Positions 1 through 5,894 of a DNA stretch of 16,930 bases are shown here, piece by piece. The notes under the pieces were generated by a model. That model did no database searches and had not been told where the DNA came from. It saw only the letters and a list, made by a program, of their open reading frames with translations. The stretch spans positions 1-16,930 of the forward strand of contig CAKSEI010000014.1 in assembly GCA_934446285.1 (NCBI GenBank). The letters are read 5' to 3'. Both the position numbers and the translations under genes were made by a program. Every line of letters begins with the position of its first letter. The first letter of the stretch is position 1. The stretch is from an uncultured Eubacteriales bacterium (GTDB lineage: Bacteria; Bacillota; Clostridia; Oscillospirales; CAG-272).

Positions 1-180
1 GTCCAGACGGCGGGACAGCTTTTCCAGCCGGTCGGAAGCCTCAAGCATCACCTTGTCTATGCCCCCGCACCTATTCGTGCAGAGCCTGTCAATCGGACAA
101 TCTTTGCACCCCAGCTCCATGGAGCCGCAGCACCGCAGGGCTTGCACCAGCTCCGCGTCCAAAAGCTTTTTAATTTCCAT
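1..180 (-). CDS. Cys-rich small phage protein (C-terminus beyond window)
   Basis: The reading frame starts at ATG 180 and stays open for 60 codons to the window edge, so the C-terminus is missing. The start lies about 10 nt after a GGAGG site and overlaps the stop of the upstream gene by 11 nt. The visible part begins MEIKKLLDAELVQALRCCGS, and its cysteines (RCCGS, GCKDCPID, LCTNRC) look like a small metal-binding knuckle. A helical segment (MLEASDRLEKLSRRL) follows. Proteins with this layout are frequent in early regions of gut Clostridia phages, but I know of no assigned function. It is the last visible gene of the minus-strand early operon. Confidence 0.7.
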   Translation of the reverse strand, partial: MEIKKLLDAELVQALRCCGSMELGCKDCPIDRLCTNRCGGIDKVMLEASDRLEKLSRRLD

Positions 181-334
181 ATTTCTGGCTCCCTCCAAAA
201 TTCCGGCCCGGCCCCGTGGGCGTCACCGACACCACCCGGGTATCGCCGTACCGCTCCAGCAGCATGGCCAGCTGCTCTTTCACCGCCAGCGCCAGTCCCT
301 CCGGCGCCGCCACGTCGATCACCACGCGGATCAT
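170..334 (-). CDS. Hypothetical 54-aa phage protein
   Basis: A short frame from ATG 334 to TAA 170-172 encodes a 54-aa protein starting MIRVVIDVAAPEGLALAVKE. The ATG overlaps the TGA of the upstream membrane miniprotein gene (ATGA), which suggests translational coupling, and the gene overlaps the next one by 11 nt. The sequence reads as a beta strand (IRVVIDV), a helix (LALAVKEQLAMLLERYG) and a second strand (TRVVSVTPT). This looks like a compact alpha/beta fold with no catalytic motif. I do not recognise a family. The tail after residue 40 is Gly/Asn-rich and probably disordered. Operon position and coupling are the main support that it is a gene. Confidence 0.55.
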   Translation of the reverse strand: MIRVVIDVAAPEGLALAVKEQLAMLLERYGDTRVVSVTPTGPGRNFGGSQKYGN

Positions 335-465
335 GTCGCATCATTCCTTTGGAACTCGTCATAGAGTTCCGAGAAGCGACGATTCCAGAAGCGCAGTCGC
401 CAGAGGACCAGCACGCCTAAGACAATCCACTCAATTGCCGCGATGGATACCAAAATGTTATTCAT
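331..465 (-). CDS. Membrane miniprotein, 44 aa
   Basis: The start ATG at 465 follows an AGGAGGAGAG ribosome site at good spacing. Upstream in-frame codons lack such a site, so the short form is preferred. The protein starts MNNILVSIAAIEWIVLGVLV and continues as one hydrophobic helix of about 18 residues, then a basic/aromatic stretch (WRLRFWNRRF) and an acidic tail. This pattern predicts a single-pass inner-membrane protein with a cytoplasmic C-terminus. It overlaps the DUF3310 gene by 8 nt and is coupled by ATGA to the next gene. The function is unknown. Holin-like activity is unlikely this early in the operon; a host-takeover role is possible but only a guess. Confidence 0.6.
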   Translation of the reverse strand: MNNILVSIAAIEWIVLGVLVLWRLRFWNRRFSELYDEFQRNDAT

Positions 466-706
466 GCTCTCTCCTCCTCCGGCTAATCTCCCGGTCCAGA
501 TACCAGCGGGCCTTTTCCAGATCCTCAACAGCCTTGTCCGGATCTTTCTTTCCGGCCCGGGCGATGTACTTGACGGCGTTGCCCAGGTGGAACCCCAGCC
601 CCTTGTCCTCGATAAAGTCGATGACCTCGATCTTCCCGTCCGTGTAGTGGGCCGGGTGGTTCACCGGGTCGTCCGCAACAAAATTGGTCATGATGTAGTC
701 AGCCAT
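458..706 (-). CDS. DUF3310 domain protein
   Basis: The 82-aa product carries the whole DUF3310 signature: VNHPAHYTDGKIEVIDFIED at residues 15-34, then GFHLGNAVKYIARAGKKD and EDLEKARWYLDREI. This small domain is common in tailed phages and is sometimes annotated as a nucleotide kinase-like protein, although the activity is weakly established. ATG 706 has a GGAGG site 6 nt upstream. The C-terminus is a basic tail (SRRRREHE). The gene follows an unknown 74-aa gene and overlaps the membrane miniprotein gene by 8 nt. Family assignment is strong because the HPxHY and K(Y/W)xxRxGxK motifs are intact; the biochemical role is inferred as nucleotide metabolism in infected cells. Confidence 0.88.
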   Translation of the reverse strand: MADYIMTNFVADDPVNHPAHYTDGKIEVIDFIEDKGLGFHLGNAVKYIARAGKKDPDKAVEDLEKARWYLDREISRRRREHE

Positions 707-923
707 CTCTTACCTCCACATATGCCTCTTCGAGCAGGCTTTCAACCGTTGCGCCGTCGCTGTCCCCGATAAAATTTCCGCAATCGTCATAATACAGATA
801 TGCCGTATACGGTCTGGCTTCAATGCCCGTGTACTTCTCCAGCACGCGGTGAAATTCTTCTTTGCCGTAAAGAGCAGCATCCTCAATCATCGAGAGCTGC
901 TGCTTTGTGATAAAGTCAGCCAT
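699..923 (-). CDS. Hypothetical phage protein, 74 aa
   Basis: I place the start at ATG 923 (MADFITKQQLSMIEDAALYG), 9 nt after a GGAGG site; the longer upstream frame lacks a better site. The gene overlaps the preceding HTH gene by 8 nt and its end overlaps the DUF3310 start by 8 nt, so it sits inside the coupled chain. The protein is acidic and mixed alpha/beta, with a helix (EEFHRVLEKYTG), an aromatic strand (YTAYLYYDDCGNFIGD) and a final helix (VESLLEEAYVEV). No enzyme motif is visible. I do not recognise the family. Start and frame are well supported by the ribosome site and tight packing. Confidence 0.6.
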   Translation of the reverse strand: MADFITKQQLSMIEDAALYGKEEFHRVLEKYTGIEARPYTAYLYYDDCGNFIGDSDGATVESLLEEAYVEVRDG

Positions 924-1122
924 CCCCCAGCACCTCCTTCGCAATTTTCAGCAGCTCGACCAGATCGTAAAAGCACCTGCCGTCCAATCCGGTCTCCCGC
1001 TTCGTTTTGTCCAGATGGTAGATCACCGTGTTGCGGTGCATGTACTCCCGGCGGGCGACCTCGTTGGCGTTCATATTGCAGTCCGCCATCGCCACTATGA
1101 TACGGGCGTCTGTCTTAGTCAT
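916..1122 (-). CDS. Stand-alone PucR-type HTH protein, 68 aa
   Basis: The product is almost only a helix-turn-helix domain. The stretch MADCNMNANEVARREYMHRN followed by TVIYHLDKTKRETGL matches the C-terminal HTH of PucR/CdaR regulators (AxxNxxxxAxxLxxHRNTVxYRLxxIxxxTGxD). In full-length regulators it follows a sensor domain; here it stands alone. The trailing FYDLVELLKIAKEVL continues the family pattern. ATG 1122 overlaps the TGA of the MazG-like gene (ATGA). A DNA-binding role in phage late switching or host takeover is plausible but inferred. The missing sensor domain suggests it is constitutive or is controlled by abundance. Confidence 0.72.
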   Translation of the reverse strand: MTKTDARIIVAMADCNMNANEVARREYMHRNTVIYHLDKTKRETGLDGRCFYDLVELLKIAKEVLGDG

Positions 1123-1409
1123 GGATCACACCATCCATCCGGTTCAATCCCCAGTCTCCGGCACCAGCGGGCATGTTTTTCAGAGATCAGATACAGATTT
1201 TCTGTCAAACACAGTTCCATCGCGCAATGCACCACGTCGCTGTACTCTTCGATGAGTTCCGCGCGGCAGTCCGTCTCAGTCATGGGCGTTGGGTTCCGCC
1301 CGTCCAGCACCCGGCGCAGCTTGAGCGCCGCCTGTGCCAGCTCGGCGGCTTCCTCTGCCAGCTGGGCCAGCACCTCTGCTTCGCCCAGAATGTCAATGAT
1401 CTCAGCCAT
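1119..1409 (-). CDS. MazG-like nucleotide pyrophosphohydrolase-related protein
   Basis: The 96-aa product starts MAEIIDILGEAEVLAQLAEE. It has an EEAAELAQAALKL helix and then ELIEEYSDVVHCAMEL, which together give the ExxE...ExxD spacing of the all-alpha NTP pyrophosphatase (MazG-like) superfamily. These enzymes hydrolyse NTPs to NMP plus PPi and in phages are thought to adjust the nucleotide pool or alarmone signalling. ATG 1409 lies 6 nt after GGAGG; longer in-frame starts place the ribosome site inside the gene. The start overlaps the upstream 40-aa gene by 8 nt and the stop is ATGA-coupled to the HTH gene. The domain is short but contains both acidic helices. Activity is inferred. Confidence 0.7.
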   Translation of the reverse strand: MAEIIDILGEAEVLAQLAEEAAELAQAALKLRRVLDGRNPTPMTETDCRAELIEEYSDVVHCAMELCLTENLYLISEKHARWCRRLGIEPDGWCDP

Positions 1410-1524
1410 TGTCATCCTCCAGTTCGCACACCCACGTACATTCGGCGCAGTCCTGATACTCCCCGGTGTCGATGGGGCAGGGTTCATTGTCCGCCCACTC
1501 CGGTTTCATGCAGCAATATCTCAT
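1402..1524 (-). CDS. Cys-rich miniprotein, 40 aa
   Basis: A short frame runs from ATG 1524 to TGA 1402-1404. The ATG overlaps the stop of the preceding gene (ATGA), and its 3' end carries the GGAGG site of the MazG-like gene, overlapping that gene by 8 nt. The 40 residues start MRYCCMKPEWADNEPC and contain seven cysteines, ending with CAECTWVC. CxxC spacing suggests a zinc knuckle or rubredoxin-like loop. The segment is otherwise the only non-coding gap in this part of the operon, which supports its being real. No function can be assigned; the Cys layout resembles other small proteins of this operon. Confidence 0.6.
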   Translation of the reverse strand: MRYCCMKPEWADNEPCPIDTGEYQDCAECTWVCELEDDNG

Positions 1525-2012
1525 TCCGTGACTTTCTCCTTTCTCAGCGTTTGTTCCGCTTCCTCGCGGGTGAGAAATACGGTCTTGCCAAATCCGTTTA
1601 GCGCTACGCCATATTCCCGCCCTCTGGCACCTATTGGCTCAAGGCCAATAAAGCCGATTTCATTGCCCATACCAATCTGCTTGACCTCGCACTCACTTAT
1701 ATGCTTATCCGTGTCCAGCAAGGCGAACACCCGCTGGCCCACCTTGCACGGCAGTACCACCGCGCGCCCGTCCCGCTCAGCGGCGACGATCTCGCGCATC
1801 CGGTCCACGTCGATACCGTCAAACAGCGCTGTGAGAATCGCCATGTCCATGCGCATGGAGGTGACGTCTGACGGCATCATGTGCGTGTCCTCGTAAGCGG
1901 CGAGACGGAGGAATCGCTCCTCCGGGATATTGCGCGGGTAGCCGTTCCGGATGCGATTCTCGTACTCCTTGCGCTGGGCATCGGCTTCGCGTTTGTCTGT
2001 CAGTCGTTCCAT
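1521..2012 (-). CDS. Hypothetical phage protein with LAAYEDT motif, 163 aa
   Basis: Two adjacent ATGs (2015 and 2012) can start this frame. I choose 2012 because AGGAGG then lies 7 nt away; 2015 would give an ATGA overlap with the upstream stop. The protein starts MERLTDKREADAQRKEYENR, has the RFLRLAAYEDTHM motif of a widespread gut-phage hypothetical family, then a helical centre and a C-terminal beta-rich domain (AVVLPCKVGQRVFALLDT and GKTVFLTREEAEQTL). That C-terminal part is typical of short phage proteins of unknown role. It is translationally coupled at both ends. I recognise the family by pattern only and give no function. Confidence 0.72.
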   Translation of the reverse strand: MERLTDKREADAQRKEYENRIRNGYPRNIPEERFLRLAAYEDTHMMPSDVTSMRMDMAILTALFDGIDVDRMREIVAAERDGRAVVLPCKVGQRVFALLDTDKHISECEVKQIGMGNEIGFIGLEPIGARGREYGVALNGFGKTVFLTREEAEQTLRKEKVTE

Positions 2013-2368
2013 CATTCCGCCTCCTGCATCCAGAACTCCCGGCGGCACGCGGAGCAGCACGCCGACTCGTCATAGCAGCCGCCGAACTTATCCCGGTGCG
2101 ATTCAGACACCGAGCTGGGGCACATATTCAAAATTCCATCATCGTCGAGGACACTGCCGGGGAAAAGCTTCAACATCTCACTCTGTCTGGTCTTGCCGGG
2201 GTGCTCCTGCGCCCACTGTTCCACAATGGAGACGACCTGCTCCGCGTTCTCGCCGAGGAGCAAAGGCTCGCACGCTCCGACCAGCCCACGGATCGGGTAC
2301 CCATCCGAGCAGTTATCAAATCCCCGGCACATCCTGGCCCTGGCTCTCAGAAAATCAACCGCGTCCAT
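2012..2368 (-). CDS. Hypothetical Cys-containing phage protein (KTRQSEMLKLFP family), 118 aa
   Basis: ATG 2368 (MDAVDFLRARARMCRGFDNC) is preferred over a TTG seven codons upstream. The central motif HPGKTRQSEMLKLFPGSVLD followed by DDGILNMCP is a hallmark of a small protein family common in Clostridia phages. Conserved cysteines occur early (MCRGFDNC), in the middle (ACEPLLLG, NMCP) and near the end (GCYDESACCSACRREF), suggesting a zinc-binding fold. The start overlaps the preceding gene by 14 nt and its stop overlaps the next gene's first ATG. Function is unknown; metal binding is inferred from the paired cysteines. Confidence 0.72.
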   Translation of the reverse strand: MDAVDFLRARARMCRGFDNCSDGYPIRGLVGACEPLLLGENAEQVVSIVEQWAQEHPGKTRQSEMLKLFPGSVLDDDGILNMCPSSVSESHRDKFGGCYDESACCSACRREFWMQEAE

Positions 2369-2666
2369 CGTCCGCTCGCCCTCCCGCAATGTATAATTTC
2401 AGCACATGGGCGGCGCGCATCAGCACCGCGCACCCCAGCATATCGCAGCGGTGCTCACTGCCGCACCCGGCGCAGGCGGGGCCGCCCTCTACATCGTCGG
2501 CCAGCGTCCGCAGAGCTAGCTCCGTGGAGGCCACGTCCGGGTATCTGCCGGACTCTATGTCCTTGAGCTTGGCCACCGCGCCGTACACCTTGGGCGGGAG
2601 CGCGGACAGGTCCACGCCCTCAATGCCCCACTCGCCGTTGGGTTTGTTGTATGTCAGTCTGCTCAT
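2355..2666 (-). CDS. Hypothetical phage protein (LTYNKPNGEWGI family), 103 aa
   Basis: The protein starts MSRLTYNKPNGEWGIEGVDL, a recurrent N-terminus of small gut-phage proteins, and continues PPKVYGAVAKLKDIESGRYP, resembling the LxxYEDTG-type helix. A Cys cluster (PACAGCGSEHRCDMLGC) lies in the C-terminal half, again suggesting a small zinc site. ATG 2666 overlaps the TGA of the pcfJ-like gene (ATGA), so its translation probably depends on that gene. The C-terminus (IAGGRADDGRG) looks disordered. No enzymatic motif is visible. The family appears restricted to phage and mobile elements, but I cannot name a function. Confidence 0.68.
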   Translation of the reverse strand: MSRLTYNKPNGEWGIEGVDLSALPPKVYGAVAKLKDIESGRYPDVASTELALRTLADDVEGGPACAGCGSEHRCDMLGCAVLMRAAHVLKLYIAGGRADDGRG

Positions 2667-4369
2667 GATGCAGCCGCCTCCTTTTGTTTTTTCGGGCGGG
2701 AGATCTTCGGCGTCCCGTCCTTATTCCGCGGGCTGCCGGCCTGAAGCCAGCGCAGCCATGTGTCCAGAAACTCCTTGTGCCGGCGGCGCGGCCCGATGCC
2801 GTCATGCAGGTCGTTGCTCTCGCCGTGGATCTGCTGGATCTGATTGCCGCGCATCTCAATGGTCACGTAAGGCACGTGGGGCGTGGATGCCTTCCGCAGG
2901 AACACGATGGACAGCACGCCCTTGATATGCCGCTCGGCATATCCGCCCACGCAGTGATGCAGGGCCTGCCCCTCCCGCTTGATGGCGGCGGAGGACAGGG
3001 GGAACACAATCCGCAGGTCGTCCAGTTCAAACTCATACTTGAGCTTGCGGCCCTTGGCGTCCTTGATCTTCCGGGCGTCTGCCTTCTCGGCCTGCGCGTC
3101 CTGCGCCGCGGCCCACTGGTCCGTCGCGGTGTCGTGGGCGGCGATCAGATCCTCCGGCCAGAGCACCCGGCTGTGCTCCATGCACCGGCCGAGGTGCCAC
3201 GCCGCGTCGATGTAATCCCGGTACAGCTCATAGGCGTCCCACACCCGCAGGCTCTCGACGGTCTCGGTGAGATCTGTCAGGTAACGGATCAGCCGGTTGA
3301 CGTCCAGCCTGTACTTCCGGCACATCCGCAGGATCGGCATACGGTCATCAAATTTCCAAAACAAATTCCAAAAATCCATCGCGTCCTGGATAGACCAGCC
3401 TGCATTCAGGTGCCGGTTGGCGTAGTTCCGGCACTCCAGCGCCCCAAAATCCGGCTGGAGCGCGATGACCTGCCGCAGCTCCTGCTTGGTCAGGCCCATG
3501 GCCCTCCGGACGTCCGGCTCCTCCCAGCGGATGGCGGCGGCAAACTTTTTGCGCTGATAGACAAGGGCCTCCACCGGCTGGGACAGCCCGGCTTTTACCA
3601 GCATCTCGATCTGCCGGGGATAGATGCAGTAGGCGGTCAGATAGCTGACAAAATCATCGCACTTGTGGGGATACCCCCGGGGGCCGCCGGGCCGGTACGC
3701 CCAGCCGCCGAAATACTGACAGTACCGGAGCGCCGGATTGTCCTCCAGCTCACAGCGGTTGAGGACAGAGTAGGGCTCATGCCGGTAGTAGCTGATGTAC
3801 CCGACGTTAAACGGCTCCTGCACCAGCTTCCGGCTGCTCAGTTTCCCTCGCTCCCACGTGATGTATGGGTCGTCACAGCCCCAGATCTGGCGGTCTGCCT
3901 GCATGACCTCGCCGGGGGCGAAGCGGTAGCCGCTGGACACCCAGTAATAGGGCCGGGCCGTTAGCTCGTCCTCCGTTTTGTACCGCTTGTTCAGCACCAG
4001 CGCGTCCGCGTAGAGAGCGCCGTCCTGATCATGGAGCAGCAGGACGCACCGGTTCGCTTCCAGCAATTTCCGCTTTCCCGCCCGAGACAGGTCTTTCATG
4101 GTGGCGCCCCGGCCGCACCACGGGCAGTCGCACAGGCCATTGTGGATGCTGGCGGCCAGCAGCGCCCGATCCTCCGGGGTATCTGTCCGCCGAAGGCCCT
4201 CCAGCGTGTACCGCTTGCCGCAGCAGGAGGTAAAATACTCCGTGCCGCCATCCTTCCGGCGACGGAAGAAGATGTAGTGTGGAAATTCATCGTTCATCAG
4301 CTCGATGTCCGCCTCAGTGACCGTCGGCCAGCCGTTGAGGATCTGCCGCTCCTGCTCTGTGATCTTCAT
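2663..4369 (-). CDS. PcfJ-like protein
   Basis: The 568-aa product is the largest in the early operon. The start ATG 4369 (MKITEQERQILNGWPTVTEA) follows GAGGGGG; the longer upstream frame is only an overlap with the pcfK-like gene. An N-terminal Cys region (TSCCGKRYTL and LCDCPWCGRGATM) looks like a zinc ribbon. The C-terminal part holds the PcfJ signature at about residue 470, LHHCVGGYAERHIKG, followed by SIVFLRK, PYVTIEM and QIQQIHGESN. PcfJ was named from the pCF10 conjugative plasmid; its biochemical role is unknown. The gene lies 13 nt after a PcfK-like gene, matching the recurrent pcfK-pcfJ pair. A basic tail (SRPKKQKEAAAS) ends the protein. Confidence 0.85.
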   Translation of the reverse strand: MKITEQERQILNGWPTVTEADIELMNDEFPHYIFFRRRKDGGTEYFTSCCGKRYTLEGLRRTDTPEDRALLAASIHNGLCDCPWCGRGATMKDLSRAGKRKLLEANRCVLLLHDQDGALYADALVLNKRYKTEDELTARPYYWVSSGYRFAPGEVMQADRQIWGCDDPYITWERGKLSSRKLVQEPFNVGYISYYRHEPYSVLNRCELEDNPALRYCQYFGGWAYRPGGPRGYPHKCDDFVSYLTAYCIYPRQIEMLVKAGLSQPVEALVYQRKKFAAAIRWEEPDVRRAMGLTKQELRQVIALQPDFGALECRNYANRHLNAGWSIQDAMDFWNLFWKFDDRMPILRMCRKYRLDVNRLIRYLTDLTETVESLRVWDAYELYRDYIDAAWHLGRCMEHSRVLWPEDLIAAHDTATDQWAAAQDAQAEKADARKIKDAKGRKLKYEFELDDLRIVFPLSSAAIKREGQALHHCVGGYAERHIKGVLSIVFLRKASTPHVPYVTIEMRGNQIQQIHGESNDLHDGIGPRRRHKEFLDTWLRWLQAGSPRNKDGTPKISRPKKQKEAAAS

Positions 4370-4382
4370 CGCTGCCGCCCCC

Positions 4383-4730
4383 TCAGAAAAAGTCCGACAG
4401 GTCGATGACGATGTCCCGGCTGTCCGTCTCGGCGGGCTCCAGCTGGATCCGCAGTTCCATGACGACGGTGGCCCCGGCGAAGTAAAACGCGGCGGCCCGT
4501 CGGTAAGCCTCAATGTCAGACAGAGAGGACTTGACGCCCTTTGAGACTTCCGCCATGCAGGCCGCGAAATCTTTGCCCTGCACGACAGCCTGCGCAAACT
4601 CCTCGTTCTGGCGGCAGAAGGACAGCAGCGACTCGAACACGGCGGATTTCATGACCTCCTGATAGCGGTCGCCCTTGAACTTGCCATACTCGGCGGTGAG
4701 CTTCTCCACCGCCTGCTCCCGGTAGCTCAT
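4383..4730 (-). CDS. PcfK-like / AcrIIA9-family protein
   Basis: The 115-aa protein starts MSYREQAVEKLTAEYGKFKG. It has a helical core (SLLSFCRQNEEFAQAVVQGK, then FAACMAEVSKGVKSSLSDIE and AYRRAAAFYF) and an acidic beta tail ending DIVIDLSDFF. This layout resembles PcfK-like proteins, and its location directly upstream of a PcfJ-like gene supports that. The Cas9 inhibitor AcrIIA9 belongs to this PcfK-like group, so anti-CRISPR activity is possible, but most members probably have another role. ATG 4730 overlaps the stop of the DUF3102 gene (ATGA). Assignment is by sequence impression plus gene neighbourhood. The alternative is an unrelated small helical phage protein. Confidence 0.62.
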   Translation of the reverse strand: MSYREQAVEKLTAEYGKFKGDRYQEVMKSAVFESLLSFCRQNEEFAQAVVQGKDFAACMAEVSKGVKSSLSDIEAYRRAAAFYFAGATVVMELRIQLEPAETDSRDIVIDLSDFF

Positions 4731-5698
4731 TCCGCCGCCCCCTTTACCTTGTCCGCCAGCGCCAGCAGTGCCCGCCGGACGCCCTCCGCCGAGGACGGGT
4801 CCTCGCGGGACCGGAGCTTGAGCATCAGGCCGTGGAGCTTGTTGATCACATCCTGCGCCTGACCAAATAGGATCTCAAAGGCCGCGAGGTCTTTGTCGCT
4901 GGAGATCGCCGCCTTTTTCTCCTCCTTGGCCAGCGCGTCCAGCTTGGCGGTGGCGGCGGCCAGCTCCTCCGCCAGCTCCTTTTTCTGCTTCTCGGCCTTG
5001 TCTTTGGCGGCCTTAGCCTTGTCCAGCTTAGCCTGCATCTCCGCCCGGGCCTTGTCCTGCGCCTTTTTGACGGTCTCGGGGTCCGCCACCTGCTCCACGG
5101 CCACCTCCACCGGCCGGGCCCGCAGCTCATCCAGTTCCTTCCGGGTCTGCTCCAGCTGTCGGGCGGACTCGGCAAGGCTCTCGTTGACCACCTGCATCTG
5201 ACGGGCGATCTCGTCCCGGGCCAGCTCCGCGGTCCGCTGCTCCGCCGCGGCCCTCTCCGCGTCCAGACGGGCGGCATCCCGATCCCGGATGGCCTGCGCC
5301 AGCTCCCGGGAGGACATCTCCGCGGCGGTCTTTTCCTCGCCGTCCACCACGTGGACGGATGAGATAAACTCATCCCGCTCCTCCTCCGGGAGGGCCAGCA
5401 GCGTCAGCGCCTTGGACGCGCCCAAATCCGCAAGCGTCTGCGGATTTGACCACTCCCGGGCCAGCCGCATGAAATTCTGCGCGGAGCGCTCGGAAAACTC
5501 CACCCGCTCCGTCAGCCACGGCAGCCACTCTCCGTGATCCAGCATGGCCTTTGCCTCCGCCAGCCGCTGGCCGATGGTGAGGATGGCCTCTCCGCCGGCG
5601 CGCTTCGCGTCGAGGATCTCGCCGGTGATGGTCTCGATGTCCCGGGCGGCGGGCTGCTCCGGCCCCGCCGGGGTGACCAGCGTCTCTGTTGTTCTCAT
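4727..5698 (-). CDS. DUF3102 coiled-coil protein
   Basis: ATG 5698 (MRTTETLVTPAGPEQ) follows AGGAGG by 9 nt. Residues 20-110 form the DUF3102 domain: GEILDAKRAGGEAILTIGQR, then HGEWLPWLTERVEFSERSAQ, NFMRLAREW and SNPQTLADLG at 84-93. The SERSAQNFMRLA part reads as a helix-turn-helix recognition segment, so DNA binding is plausible. Residues about 125-265 are Ala/Glu/Lys/Arg-rich heptads, a long coiled coil, then a helical tail (LLALADKVKGAAE). Such proteins are common in phage and plasmid replication regions. The codons for SNPQTLADLG contain a near-palindrome almost identical to one upstream of the integrase, which suggests the gene carries a protein-binding site. Confidence 0.82.
   Translation of the reverse strand: MRTTETLVTPAGPEQPAARDIETITGEILDAKRAGGEAILTIGQRLAEAKAMLDHGEWLPWLTERVEFSERSAQNFMRLAREWSNPQTLADLGASKALTLLALPEEERDEFISSVHVVDGEEKTAAEMSSRELAQAIRDRDAARLDAERAAAEQRTAELARDEIARQMQVVNESLAESARQLEQTRKELDELRARPVEVAVEQVADPETVKKAQDKARAEMQAKLDKAKAAKDKAEKQKKELAEELAAATAKLDALAKEEKKAAISSDKDLAAFEILFGQAQDVINKLHGLMLKLRSREDPSSAEGVRRALLALADKVKGAAE
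5423..5448. repeat. Imperfect palindrome inside DUF3102 gene (copy of 11979-12004)
   Basis: Ten-base arms CAAATCCGCA and TGCGGATTTG flank the centre AGCGTC. The copy at 11979-12004 has the same arms with centre GACGTC, so only two central bases differ over 26. It encodes part of SNPQTLADLG on the minus strand. Two such copies 6.5 kb apart are not expected by chance. Confidence 0.85.
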
Positions 5699-5714
5699 GG
5701 TAATATTCCTCCTG

Positions 5715-5894
5715 TTACTTTTTGGTATTTTCCCGCGCCGCCGCGCACTGGAGCGCCACGGCTCCGGCCCAGCAGGCGTCCGCCGTCTCCAGGTGCCCGT
5801 CCCGGATCTCGGCGGTCTCGGCGATCTTTGCCATGGCCCGATGGCGGGCCATCTCATACAGCAGCAATGTGACGTATCTCGTTGTTCCGCTCAT
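5715..5894 (-). CDS. Small helical phage protein, 59 aa
   Basis: This frame runs from ATG 5894 to TAA 5715-5717 and fills the gap between the helicase and DUF3102 genes. The ATG overlaps the helicase stop (ATGA) and sits close after a GGAGG site. The protein begins MSGTTRYVTLLLYEMARHRA and is mostly helical (MAKIAETAEIRDGHLETADA, CWAGAVALQC), with a basic end. No membrane segment or enzyme motif is clear. The stop lies just before the AGGAGG of the DUF3102 gene. I do not recognise the family. Tight spacing on both sides and clean coupling argue that it is translated. Confidence 0.6.
   Translation of the reverse strand: MSGTTRYVTLLLYEMARHRAMAKIAETAEIRDGHLETADACWAGAVALQCAAARENTKK

Noticed and set aside
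57..362. 101-codon minus-strand frame with Gly/Arg-rich product
   Set aside because: It is out of frame with two coupled genes (170-334 and 1-180) that have proper ribosome sites and conserved patterns.
907..1896. 329-codon plus-strand frame and similar ones at 2684-3964 and 1951-2925
   Set aside because: They lie opposite well-supported phage genes with ribosome sites and coupled starts; the products are Ser/Arg/Pro-rich with no fold signature.
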